In this document: piece by piece, positions 38,875 through 47,031 of the stretch
Layout of the letters: every line of letters starts with the position of its first letter
Position numbering within the stretch: the first letter of the stretch is position 1
DNA from: Nocardia vermiculata NBRC 100427
GTDB taxonomy: Bacteria > Actinomycetota > Actinomycetes > Mycobacteriales > Mycobacteriaceae
Length of the DNA stretch: 64,000 nucleotides
NCBI RefSeq assembly: GCF_001613265.1
Contig: NZ_BDCA01000010.1
Span: forward strand, 114,231-178,230
Reading direction: 5' to 3'
Program-made: the position numbers and the translations under genes
Notes under the pieces: model-generated
Databases searched by the model: none
Seen by the model: only the letters and a program-made list of their open reading frames with translations
What the model was told of the DNA's origin: nothing

Positions 38875-38919
38875 CAAGGTTATGCTTACCTAACTCTAGG
38901 TGAGGTTAGCATTACCTGC
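38875..38919. promoter_or_regulatory. Two tandem iron boxes before the salicylate synthase gene
   Basis: CAAGGTTATGCTTACCTAA (38875-38893; complement matches 14 of 19 IdeR consensus positions) and TGAGGTTAGCATTACCTGC (38901-38919; 13 of 19) are spaced 26 bp start to start. They lie 8-53 bp upstream of the synthase GTG and overlap its likely ribosome-binding and promoter region. Confidence 0.75.
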
Positions 38920-39042
38920 TTTCCGATGGCGGCCTGCCGGAGATCACATCGATCGCCCATCGCCGTGCGTCACGCCCAAGTTCCTGCGCGAACACCGGTC
39001 CGCGAGCTTGAATGGTGAGGCGCCGTCGAGGGAGGGTCACCC

Positions 39043-41424
39043 ATGATCGAGCACGCCGCCGGCAATCCGGCCCCGCACACCCCGGACGATCCGCCGCGCT
39101 CCGCGGTCGCGCTGGTCGACGCGGTGACACCGGTCGAACGCGAATTGATCGGCGGCTGGCTCGCCGAGGGCGGTATCGCGGCCGAACTGGGCATCGACGT
39201 ACCGGTCACACAGATAGATCTCGACGCCGCCTCGATCTCGGCCCGGCTGGTGCGGCGCGGCGACGATCCGCTGGTCGTTCCGATCCGGGTGCTGTGGCTC
39301 CCGCCGGAACGAGATGGCGTGCGGCGCACCACTTTCGCGGACCTCGCCCTGCTCAACAACCCGCGCCGCCCCCGCCGCATCCTGCAGCGCCGGCTGGTAC
39401 ACAAGGCCCCCGACCGCCATCTGATCCTGACCGGGCATCCGGCCCGCCTCAGCGAGCTGCGCGCGAACAACCCCGGCATCGCCCCGCACGCGGACCCCTT
39501 CGCCCGCGCCATCGTCCGCGCCGGCACAGTAGCGCTGGAACGGGCCGAGCGCGCGGTGATCGGCGACCGTTACAAGGTGCCGCGACTGGTGGTCGAAGAG
39601 ATCCTCGACTCCCCCGAATTCCTGCGCCGGCTCGACATCATCGCCGCCGAATCCGGTGCCGAACCGCGCGAGGTGCGGCGCCGGGCGGAGAAGGCACTGC
39701 GTGAACTCGTCGCCGCCCAGAGCCGATTGGTATCGGACCTGTTCACCCAGGCGATGCGGCCAGTACACGCCTCCACCTGGAAGGTGGAGTGCGACCGGTC
39801 CGGACTGGCCGCGCTGCGGCGGCTCAACAACAACTATCCGCTGGTGTTCCTGCCCTCGCACCGCTCCTACGTGGATGCCTTCGTGCTGGGAGACGCCCTG
39901 GCACGCAACGACTTCCCACCCAACCACGTGATCGGCGGCGCCAATTTGAGCTTCTGGCCGATGGGGCCGATCGCCCGCCGCACCGGCACCGTCTTCATCC
40001 GCCGAAGCTTCGGTGACGACGAGGTCTACAAGGCCGTGGTCGAGGAGTACTTCGCCTATCTGCTGGCCAAACGCTTCAACCTGGAGTGGTACTTCGAGGG
40101 CGGTCGGACACGGACCGGGAAATTGCGTCCGCCGCGGTTCGGATTGCTGAACTATCTGGCCGCGGCGATCCGGGGCCGGCGTATCGACGATGTGATGTTG
40201 GTACCGGTGTCGATCACCTACGAACGACTCAACGAACTCGGATCCATCGCGACCGAGCAGGTGGGCGGTGCGAAGAAGCCGGAAGGCCTCACCTGGCTCG
40301 CCCGCTACATCCGCAATCAGCAGCATTCCGCGGGACGGGTGTACGTGCGTTTCGGCGAGCCACTGTCCGCGCGCGAACGCCTTGCCGCGCACGGCGATCC
40401 GGTGCGCACCCTGATCGATGCCGCGCACCGCGACGGGGCGGGCGCCGACGACCTCACCGATCGCCGCCACAAGGCCGTGCAGCGTTTGGCCTTCGAGGTG
40501 GCGGTGGGGATCAACGCGGTCACCCCGATCACGGTCAATGCCCTGGTGACGCTGGCCCTGCTCGGCGTGCACGAGCGGGCACTCACCCTCGGTGAGGTCC
40601 GGCGCACCTTGGAACCGGTGTGCGGGTACATCATCCGGCGCGGTCTGCCCACCGGCGAGCTCGACACACTGCGCGATGATCAGGGCCTGGCCGCGGTGCT
40701 GGAACACCTGTCGGTCGCCAAGGTGGTCACGGTGTATCGCGGTGGGCTGGAGCCGGTGTATTCGATCGAGACCGGAGCGCACCTCGAGGCGGCGTTCTAC
40801 CGCAACAGCGCGGTGCACTGGTTCGTCGACCGCGCCATTCTCGAGCTGGCCATTCTGGAAGTGGCCGACGCCGAGGCGACCCCCGGTATCGAGGCGATCT
40901 GGGATGCCGCCTATCGGCTGCGTGATCTGCTGAAGTTCGAGTTCTTCTTTTCCGATCGCATCGAATTCGCGGCCGGAATGGGTGCGGAAATGCTCCTCGT
41001 GGACGGGAAATGGGAACAGCGCAGCACCGCCCGGGAATTGGTCGGCGCCCTGGCCGATTCCGGATTCATCATGGCCCACCGAGTGGTGCGCTCGTTCGTC
41101 GATGCCCAACTGGTCGTGGCCGAACGCCTGGCCGACGCCGATCCGGCGATCCCGTTCGACCGCAAACAGTTCGTCGACGAATGCCTGGCCGTCGGCCGGC
41201 AGATGCTGTTGCAGCAACGGCTGCACAGCCCGGAGTCGGTCTCTTCCGAATTGTTCTCGAGCGCATTGAAACTCGCCGACAACTACGGTCTGATCGAACC
41301 GGTCACCGAGGACCTGCAGCAGCGCCGCCGGGAGTTCGCGGCGGAACTGCGCAGCATCGGCGACCGTATCTCGCGCGCGGCCGCGCTCGATCCCTCCAAC
41401 CGGTCGCCCCGGGAGTCTGCGTGA
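39043..41424 (+). CDS. plsB: Glycerol-3-phosphate acyltransferase
   Basis: A 793-residue PlsB (M. tuberculosis PlsB2/Rv2482c type), acylating sn-glycerol-3-phosphate at position 1 at the membrane. The acyltransferase motifs are in the middle: LPSHRSYVDAFVLGD (HX4D, about residue 275), GAN then FWPMGPIARRTGTVFIRRS (motif II), EWYFEGGRTRTGKLRPPR (motif III) and MLVPVSITYERL (motif IV). N- and C-terminal regions are helical without clear membrane spans. The ATG is at 39043. The stop overlaps the start of the next gene by 4 bp (GTGA), so the two acyltransferases are translationally coupled. Confidence 0.93.
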   Translation: MIEHAAGNPAPHTPDDPPRSAVALVDAVTPVERELIGGWLAEGGIAAELGIDVPVTQIDLDAASISARLVRRGDDPLVVPIRVLWLPPERDGVRRTTFADLALLNNPRRPRRILQRRLVHKAPDRHLILTGHPARLSELRANNPGIAPHADPFARAIVRAGTVALERAERAVIGDRYKVPRLVVEEILDSPEFLRRLDIIAAESGAEPREVRRRAEKALRELVAAQSRLVSDLFTQAMRPVHASTWKVECDRSGLAALRRLNNNYPLVFLPSHRSYVDAFVLGDALARNDFPPNHVIGGANLSFWPMGPIARRTGTVFIRRSFGDDEVYKAVVEEYFAYLLAKRFNLEWYFEGGRTRTGKLRPPRFGLLNYLAAAIRGRRIDDVMLVPVSITYERLNELGSIATEQVGGAKKPEGLTWLARYIRNQQHSAGRVYVRFGEPLSARERLAAHGDPVRTLIDAAHRDGAGADDLTDRRHKAVQRLAFEVAVGINAVTPITVNALVTLALLGVHERALTLGEVRRTLEPVCGYIIRRGLPTGELDTLRDDQGLAAVLEHLSVAKVVTVYRGGLEPVYSIETGAHLEAAFYRNSAVHWFVDRAILELAILEVADAEATPGIEAIWDAAYRLRDLLKFEFFFSDRIEFAAGMGAEMLLVDGKWEQRSTARELVGALADSGFIMAHRVVRSFVDAQLVVAERLADADPAIPFDRKQFVDECLAVGRQMLLQQRLHSPESVSSELFSSALKLADNYGLIEPVTEDLQQRRREFAAELRSIGDRISRAAALDPSNRSPRESA

Positions 41425-42869
41425 AACTGATCGGCAATATCACACTGCCGGAGCTTATTTCGGCGATTCGTTCCGGACCGCAGGGCCCACAGGTGGCCGC
41501 GGTCTTCGATTTCGGCGGGACGGTGGTGGCAGGATTCGCGCCTACCGCCATGCCGCTGCGGCGGTGGCGGCACCGAGATTCCGACGCCGCCCTGGCCGAC
41601 ACCCTCCTGCACAGCATTCGCGGGGCGCGCACGGAGGGCGAGTTCGAGCATTTCCTCCAGCACACCACTCACGCGTGGAGCGGGCACCGGCCCGAGGAGT
41701 TGCGCGACATCGGTGCGCGACTGTTCCGCAGCACCATTCACGGCCACCTGTATCCCGAAGCATGGCAATTGATCCGGGAGCACGAGGCCGCGGGGCACAC
41801 CGTCGTGCTGGCGACGAGCCTCACCGGATTCCAGGTGCTGCCCGCCGCGGCGGAACTCGGGATCGACCATGTATTACATACCCGGATGGCTACCGCCGAC
41901 GGCCTGCTCACCGGTTTCACCGACGGAAAACCGCTGTGGCGCACCGAGAAGGCCGCTGCCGTGGCACGCTTCGCCGTCGACCACGACATCGACCCGGCCC
42001 GCAGTTACGCCTATGCGGACGCGGCGCCCGATATCCCCCTGCTGGAATGGGCGAATACGCCGATCGCGGTCAACCCCGGCCCGCGGATGGTACTGGCGGC
42101 CCGGCAACGGGAATGGCCCGTGCTGTCCTTCCGGCCCCGCGAATCACCCCGACTGGTCGATCTCGCCCGCACCGCAGCCGGTTTCACCGGACTACTGAGT
42201 GGTGCGGCATTCGGTGCCGCATCGCGCGCGGGCACTCGGGAGCGCCGGCCGATGGCCGACGCCATGATCTCCACCGCTGCCGCGGCCACGCTGCGCAGCA
42301 CGGGCGTGCGGATCCGGGTGTCCGGCGCCGACCATGCGCGAGCGCCGCGTCCGGCGGTATTCCTGTTCAATCACCAGAGCCAATTCGACATGGTGGTGCT
42401 GGCCGCGGTGCTGCGCTCCGGATTCACCGCGATCGTGAAGAAGGAGGTCACCACCAATCCGGTCTTCGGCCCGCTGCTGCGCTTCGCCGAGGCGACCTTC
42501 ATCGACCGGTCCGATACGACCAGTGCGAAGACCGCACTGGAGCCGGTGGTGGACACACTGCGCGGCGGCTTGTCGATCGTGGTGGCACCGGAGGGGACCC
42601 GCTCGCTGACACCGCGGATCGGACCGTTCAAGAAGGGCGCCTTCCACATCGCGATCGCGGCCGGCGTTCCGGTGATACCGCTGGTGATCCGCAACGCCGG
42701 GGAGATCGCCTGGCGCAATTCGGCGGTCGTGCGCAAGGGCACCGTGGACGTGGCGGTCCTGCCGCCGATCGATGTCGGCGCCTGGGATCCGCGCGATATG
42801 GATGCCGACATCGCGCGGGTGCGGCAACTGTTCGTCGATACCCTGCTCGACTGGCCGGCGGCGGACTGA
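41421..42869 (+). CDS. plsC: HAD-like/1-acyl-G3P acyltransferase fusion (PlsC family)
   Basis: A 482-residue two-domain protein like M. tuberculosis Rv2483c. Residues 1-240 are a HAD superfamily domain: motif I VFDFGGTVVAG, motif II VVLATSLTGFQVLP (Thr/Ser), motif IV YAYADAAPDIPLLEWA. The Asp normally two residues after the nucleophile Asp (DxD) is Gly, so phosphohydrolase activity may be lost. Residues 250-482 are a PlsC acyltransferase: FLFNHQSQFDMVVL (HX4D), FIDRSD, VVAPEGTRSL (motif III) and VIPLVIRNAGE. It likely makes phosphatidic acid from lysophosphatidic acid, directly after PlsB. GTG start at 41421. Confidence 0.88.
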   Translation: MKLIGNITLPELISAIRSGPQGPQVAAVFDFGGTVVAGFAPTAMPLRRWRHRDSDAALADTLLHSIRGARTEGEFEHFLQHTTHAWSGHRPEELRDIGARLFRSTIHGHLYPEAWQLIREHEAAGHTVVLATSLTGFQVLPAAAELGIDHVLHTRMATADGLLTGFTDGKPLWRTEKAAAVARFAVDHDIDPARSYAYADAAPDIPLLEWANTPIAVNPGPRMVLAARQREWPVLSFRPRESPRLVDLARTAAGFTGLLSGAAFGAASRAGTRERRPMADAMISTAAAATLRSTGVRIRVSGADHARAPRPAVFLFNHQSQFDMVVLAAVLRSGFTAIVKKEVTTNPVFGPLLRFAEATFIDRSDTTSAKTALEPVVDTLRGGLSIVVAPEGTRSLTPRIGPFKKGAFHIAIAAGVPVIPLVIRNAGEIAWRNSAVVRKGTVDVAVLPPIDVGAWDPRDMDADIARVRQLFVDTLLDWPAAD

Positions 42870-42882
42870 TCCGCCGCGCGAA

Positions 42883-43602
42883 TTACACGCTGCGGCCGAA
42901 CAGCAGCTTCCAAGGCATCAGCGCCGACTCCAGCTGCACCTTCAGGCTCATCTTCGAGTCGCCCAGGGTGCGTTCCTCGAAGCGGATCGGCACCTCGGCG
43001 ATCGAGATTCCCTGTTTGATCGCACGGTAGTTCATCTCGACCTGGAACGAGTAGCCGTTGCTGTGGATCGAGCCCACCTCGATGGCGCGCAGGGTGTCTG
43101 CCTTCCACGCCTTGAATCCGGCCGTCGCGTCCTTGACGCCGAGCCGCAGGATCGCGTTGACGTAGAAGTTCGCCCACGCGGAGAGCGCCTTGCGGTACCA
43201 CTTCCACTCCGAGGCGGTGGAGCCGCCCTCGACGTAGCGCGACCCCAGCACCACACCGGCTCCGGAGTTCGCCAGCTTGTCGAGCATCGCCGGAATGACC
43301 TCGGCCGGATGGGACAGATCCGCATCCATCTGGATCACCACATCGGCGCCCTGGTCGAGCGCGGTGTTGATACCGGCGATGTAGGCGCGGCCCAGGCCGT
43401 CCTTCTCGGTGCGGTGCAGCACGCCGACCACGGCCGGCAGGTCGGCGGCCAGTTTGTCCGCGACCTCACCGGTACCGTCCGGGGAGTTGTCGTCGACCAC
43501 CAGGATGTGCAGGTCGGCGACCGGCAGCGCGGTCAACCGCTCCACCGCCTTGGGCAGGTTCTCCCGCTCGTTGTAGGTCGGCACCACCACCGTCACCTTC
43601 AC
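42883..43602 (-). CDS. ppm1: Polyprenol monophosphomannose synthase
   Basis: A 239-residue GT2 glycosyltransferase that transfers mannose from GDP-mannose to polyprenyl phosphate, giving the donor for lipoarabinomannan, lipomannan and protein mannosylation. Motifs: VVPTYNERENLPKAVERL, VDDNSPDGTG, IQMDADLSHPAEVIPAML (DxD), VLGSRYVEGG, GVKDATAGFKAWKADTL and IPIRF-like VPIRFEERTLGDSKMS. No membrane segment is seen, so it is the isolated catalytic domain; the acyltransferase part of mycobacterial Ppm1 is absent. GTG start at 43600-43602. It converges with plsC by 13 bp. Confidence 0.9.
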   Translation of the reverse strand: MKVTVVVPTYNERENLPKAVERLTALPVADLHILVVDDNSPDGTGEVADKLAADLPAVVGVLHRTEKDGLGRAYIAGINTALDQGADVVIQMDADLSHPAEVIPAMLDKLANSGAGVVLGSRYVEGGSTASEWKWYRKALSAWANFYVNAILRLGVKDATAGFKAWKADTLRAIEVGSIHSNGYSFQVEMNYRAIKQGISIAEVPIRFEERTLGDSKMSLKVQLESALMPWKLLFGRSV

Positions 43603-43742
43603 AAGTCGCCCTCCACTCGATTCGACCTGATTGCGCGCCCGTACCGGGTCCGGGCAACAACGCTGCTGGGAGAACCGTAGCCCACCCTCCCGGGCGGGAA
43701 TGAGCTGCCCGGTGCAGCGGGAATGTGAATCGGACTACCCAC

Positions 43743-43931
43743 TCAATCGTCGCGATCGCGCGCATCGGCGCTGGCATTGCGTTCGCGCACGATGTCCAGT
43801 GCACGCTCGGCAGTCGCCCGGTCCGGGTACGGGCCCATCCGATCAGCGAACCAGCAACGTTTGCCCTGTTCGGCGCGGTGATGCTTGAGGCAGTAGTACC
43901 AGCGTTCGTCGGAATCGCCCATACCGATCAT
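43743..43931 (-). CDS. Small conserved actinobacterial protein
   Basis: A 62-residue soluble protein, MIGMGDSDERWYYCLKHHRA, then CWFADRMGPYPDRATAERAL and a basic, acidic C-terminus. WYYCLKHHRAE and DRMGPY are blocks I recall in short unnamed proteins of mycobacteria and relatives. No function is known. The ATG at 43929-43931 is preferred; GTG at 43941-43943 is possible because it has AGGA upstream. It is divergent from the acyl-CoA dehydrogenase gene. Confidence 0.65.
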   Translation of the reverse strand: MIGMGDSDERWYYCLKHHRAEQGKRCWFADRMGPYPDRATAERALDIVRERNASADARDRDD

Positions 43932-43996
43932 CGTGGCATTCACCGCCCGTCCTGTCAGCGAATACCGGGTCCGCGCCGGGAAGACCCGACATGCGG

Positions 43997-44028
43997 TTGA
44001 CCGATCCAGTGAATGAATATACATTCAC
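43997..44028 (+). promoter_or_regulatory. Promoter with TGAATG-N6-CATTCA operator (site 1)
   Basis: TTGACC (43997-44002) and TACATT (44020-44025) are separated by exactly 17 bp. The operator TGAATGAATATACATTCA (44010-44027), extended by G/C to 7-bp arms, covers the -10 box. It faces the acyl-CoA dehydrogenase gene. The same layout recurs at 50.8 and 58.1 kb. Confidence 0.8.
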
Positions 44029-44082
44029 ACAGGAATGAACGCCCATTCGTTTTCTTCACCCTCAGCCGCTCGAGGAGTGCTC

Positions 44083-45234
44083 GTGGACTTCGCCCTGACC
44101 CCGGAACAGCACAGCTTTCAACAGCTGGCCCGCGACTTCCTGGACAAGGAGGTGATTCCACACCGCGCCGCCTGGGACCGCGCGGAATCGGTGGATACCG
44201 CGATCATCCCCAAACTGGGCGAGATCGGCTTCTTCGGCATGACCATCCCCGAGCAGTACGGCGGCCTGGGTGGTGACTACATCACCTACTGCCTCGGCAT
44301 GGAGGAACTCGGCCGCGCGGACTCCGCGGTGCGCGGCATCGTGTCGGTGTCGATGGGCCTGGTCGGCAAGGTCGTCCTCTCGCACGGCACCGAGGAGCAG
44401 AAACATCAGTGGCTGCCGGGCATCGCCACCGGTGCGGTGCTGGCCTGTTTCGGGCTCACCGAACCCGACAACGGATCCGACCCCGGCCACCTGAAGACCC
44501 GCGCCGTGCGCGACGGGTCGGACTACATCGTCAACGGCTCCAAGATCTTCATCACCAACGGAACCTGGGCCGACCTGTGCCTGGTCTTCGCCCGCACCGG
44601 CGGGCCGGGCCCGAAGGGGATTTCGGCGTTCCTGGTCCCCACCGATACCCCCGGCTTCGAAAGTCGCGAAATCCACGGCAAACTCGGCTTGCGCGGCCAG
44701 GCCACCGCCGAGCTGTACTTCACCGATATGCGCATCCCCGCACACTGCATGCTCGGCGCCGAAGGCCAGGGTTTCTCCATTGCGATGCACTCCCTGGACA
44801 AGGGCCGGGTCTCGGTGGGCGCCGGCTGCGTCGGCATCATCCAGGGCTGCCTGGAGTCCTCGATCGACTACGCCACCCACCGCAAGCAATTCGACCGCCC
44901 GCTGGCCTCGTTCCAGCTGATCCAGGAACTGATCGCCGACATGTCCGTCGATGCCGACGCCGGCCGCATGCTGGTCTGGCGCGCAGCCGACCTGATCGAA
45001 CGCGGAAAACCGTTCGGCACCGCGGCGTCGAAGGCCAAGTACTTCTGCTCCGAGGCCGCGGTCCGGGCTGCGAACAACGCGATCCAGCTGTTCGGCGGGG
45101 CGGGATACGTCGACGAATACCCGGTGTCGAAGTACATGCGTGATGCGCGGGTGATGACGCTGTACGAGGGCACCAGCCAGATCCAGAAGTTGCTGATCGG
45201 ACGGTCGGAGACGGGGATCAACGCCTTCGCGTGA
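44083..45234 (+). CDS. Acyl-CoA dehydrogenase
   Basis: A 383-residue FAD acyl-CoA dehydrogenase. Blocks: LTEPDNGSDPGHLKTRAVRD (FAD/substrate loop), GSKIFITNGTWADL, HRKQFDRPLASFQLIQE, QLFGGAGYVDEYPVSKYMRD and the catalytic base in MTLYEGTSQIQKLLIG (short-chain/MCAD-type Glu). GTG at 44083, 7 nt after AGGAG, gives the normal length; the ATG at 44035 adds a non-homologous 16-residue head. It is driven by the site 1 promoter, so it belongs to the 50-58 kb regulon although a decaying island separates them. It could be the ring-acid (AliB-like) dehydrogenase; this is inference. Confidence 0.9.
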   Translation: MDFALTPEQHSFQQLARDFLDKEVIPHRAAWDRAESVDTAIIPKLGEIGFFGMTIPEQYGGLGGDYITYCLGMEELGRADSAVRGIVSVSMGLVGKVVLSHGTEEQKHQWLPGIATGAVLACFGLTEPDNGSDPGHLKTRAVRDGSDYIVNGSKIFITNGTWADLCLVFARTGGPGPKGISAFLVPTDTPGFESREIHGKLGLRGQATAELYFTDMRIPAHCMLGAEGQGFSIAMHSLDKGRVSVGAGCVGIIQGCLESSIDYATHRKQFDRPLASFQLIQELIADMSVDADAGRMLVWRAADLIERGKPFGTAASKAKYFCSEAAVRAANNAIQLFGGAGYVDEYPVSKYMRDARVMTLYEGTSQIQKLLIGRSETGINAFA

Positions 45235-45256
45235 GCGCGGGATCCAGCGAGTGGAC

Positions 45257-45280
45257 TTCCGAATACGTTCCGAATATAGT
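45257..45280 (+). promoter_or_regulatory. Antitoxin promoter with direct repeats
   Basis: TTCCGAATA occurs twice (45257-45265 and 45268-45276), 11 bp apart, and the second copy overlaps the -10 box TATAGT (45275-45280), which is 7 nt from the antitoxin ATG. This is typical of an autorepressed toxin-antitoxin promoter with a leaderless message. Confidence 0.6.
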
Positions 45281-45287
45281 TGTTGTT

Positions 45288-45752
45288 ATGTCCACAACAG
45301 CGCTGCGCACCACCACGCGCCGTTCCTCAGATCTGAGTAAGCACTCCGCCGAGGTGTTCGCCGAGGCCGAGGACCACCCGGTTACGGTGACTCGGCGCGA
45401 TGGCGAGGCGCTCGTACTCATGTCGCAACGCGAAGCAGAGAGCCGCACTCGCTTGCTCCAATTCGCCGCGCAGCTCATCGGCGTTGCCGTGGACGACGAC
45501 GGTCCGCTCGCCGGACGAATGGCCAAGGCTTTTCCGTGGATGCTCGCATTGTCCGCCGAGGACCGGGCCGTCTGCGCTCAGGACCTCGTCGATGCCGCGC
45601 GGGCATCGTTCTCCACAGACCAGCCGCATCTGGTACTCGCGGAGCTCACTTCCTGGAAAGAGACTGCGACCGCCATCGCCGCCGGCCTCGGCCGAGCCGA
45701 TCTGGAGTGGTTGGACGAGACTGCAGGCAACGACGTCGTCGAGCGTCCGTAG
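45288..45752 (+). CDS. Phd/YefM-type antitoxin with C-terminal extension
   Basis: A 154-residue prevent-host-death family antitoxin. The N-terminal DNA-binding part reads RTTTRRSSDLSKHSAEVFAE and HPVTVTRRDGEALVLMSQRE, the usual Phd beta-hairpin order (SxLrqns..vl..a...pv.Vtr.gr...vlms). The last 75 residues are a helical extension (PLAGRMAKAFPWMLALSAED, LVLAELTSWKETATAIAAGL) longer than minimal Phd proteins and presumably toxin-neutralising. The gene is less GC-rich than the core. The toxin gene follows 2 bp after the stop but is frameshifted. Confidence 0.82.
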   Translation: MSTTALRTTTRRSSDLSKHSAEVFAEAEDHPVTVTRRDGEALVLMSQREAESRTRLLQFAAQLIGVAVDDDGPLAGRMAKAFPWMLALSAEDRAVCAQDLVDAARASFSTDQPHLVLAELTSWKETATAIAAGLGRADLEWLDETAGNDVVERP

Positions 45753-45754
45753 CG

Positions 45755-46103
45755 GTGGCTGCCAAGCGCGGCGAGCTCGTCCCTCGCCCCCCGAAGAAGA
45801 TCGAGTACGAAATCCGCTACGCCACCACCGACGCGAGTAAAGGGTGGCGGGATCTCGCTGCGACGATTCGCAATCCTCTCGCCGATGCCTGGGACTTCCT
45901 GACACGAACCCCTCTGGCGATCACCCCGATGAACTATCCACTACGCGGCGAGCTCGGGACGATCTCCCGCGGGGGCAAGACCCATCAGCGGTGGCAACAC
46001 AAGCCGACACTCAAGGGCAACGCCCGCATCTGGGTTCTTCGTCGAGGATCGCACGGTCTACCTGGAACAGGTACACACCAGCCACCCGAACGAGACGAAG
46101 TAG
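45755..46103 (+). pseudogene. Toxin partner of the Phd antitoxin, frameshifted
   Basis: GTG at 45755 opens a frame reading VAAKRGELVPRPPKKIEYEI, then RWQHKPTLKGNARIWV, followed by loss of similarity. If one G of the run at 46032-46034 is removed, translation continues FFVEDRTVYLEQVHTSHPNE-TK and stops at TAG 46101-46103, which is the normal end of this RelE-like cytotoxin family of about 115 residues. A +1 insertion or a sequencing error are the two explanations. The C-terminal residues are needed in related RelE toxins, so the present protein is probably inactive. Confidence 0.75.
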
Positions 46104-46142
46104 GGAGCCCCACCGATTACGCTGCGGCCGGCTGCTTCGTGC

Positions 46143-47031
46143 TCACAACGCGCTCCATGTCCACGGTTTCGGGACTGTGCCCCGTAGGCAGGCGATGCGG
46201 TGCACGGCTTCGCTCGCTGCAGCGGTCGGGCGCCGGCCAGACTGAGCGCGAAGGCCACCCACCGCAGTTCCTGGATATCCGCAAGCACCCGAAACCCAGA
46301 CCACTGGGTGACATCACAGCCGCCGTACGCCGCGACGAACGCCTTGTAGTCGTCCGCGCCGATCCGCTCGAAATCCGTGTAATCCACGGCCAACTGGATC
46401 AGATCCCACTCGCGCCGCCCGAGCGAAACCTTGTCCAGATCGAGCACGACGGGGGTACCCGACGCGGGGACCACTACATTGCCCTGCCACGCATCACCAT
46501 GAATCACCGACGGCGAATCCGTTACGGACACTTCGGTGTATTGCTCCTCGAGGGCCCGACAGTGATCGATCAACCAGAGCCGGTCATCGTCACTGATGAC
46601 CTCCGCATCGTTCAGACGTGTCTGTACACCGACGAAGGGGTTGTAGGCAGGCAGGTCGAACACAGTGGGCGGCGCCAAGCTGTGCAGGGCGCGAAGCACC
46701 GCACCCAATTCCGCGGGGGTCGATGGCCGGTGGTCCGGAATCAGGCGCCACCACGTCACCGGGCGGCCGTCGACCATTACCGGCTGAGGCACGGAGGTGA
46801 TCGCCTCGACGGTAGGAACACCGGACTGATTGAGCCACTGCGATACTCGAAGTTCGCGCAGAGCGTCGGCGCCGCTGCCGCGCTTACCCAGCCTGGCCAC
46901 GACCCCATCCGGTAACTCGAAGATGGCGTTCGAACCGTTGCGAATGGAAACGGCGCCACCGACTCGAAGCCGCTGATACTGGCTGCTTCGGTCAATATTT
47001 CGGTAGACGAAGCCGTGCCGTTCACACCCAT
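46143..47031 (-). pseudogene. Aminoglycoside phosphotransferase-family kinase, frameshifted
   Basis: The central part is a protein-kinase-like phosphotransferase: VVARLGKRG, VTWWRLIPDHRPSTPAELGA, SVIHGDAWQGNVVVP (catalytic HxD-like HGD) and VVLDLDKVSLGRREWDLIQL (metal DxD). The ATG at 47029-47031 overlaps the XRE stop and starts MGVNGTASSTEILTEAASIS in another frame, so a shift lies near 46950-46965. The C-terminal family end VHRIACLRGTVPKPWTWSAL, stop at 46143-46145, is in a third frame, so a second shift lies near 46235-46245. The product would act on an unknown small molecule; the gene is judged non-functional. Confidence 0.7.

Noticed and set aside
39037..41226. Minus-strand frame opposite plsB
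   Set aside because: Shadow; plsB has all four acyltransferase motifs in order.
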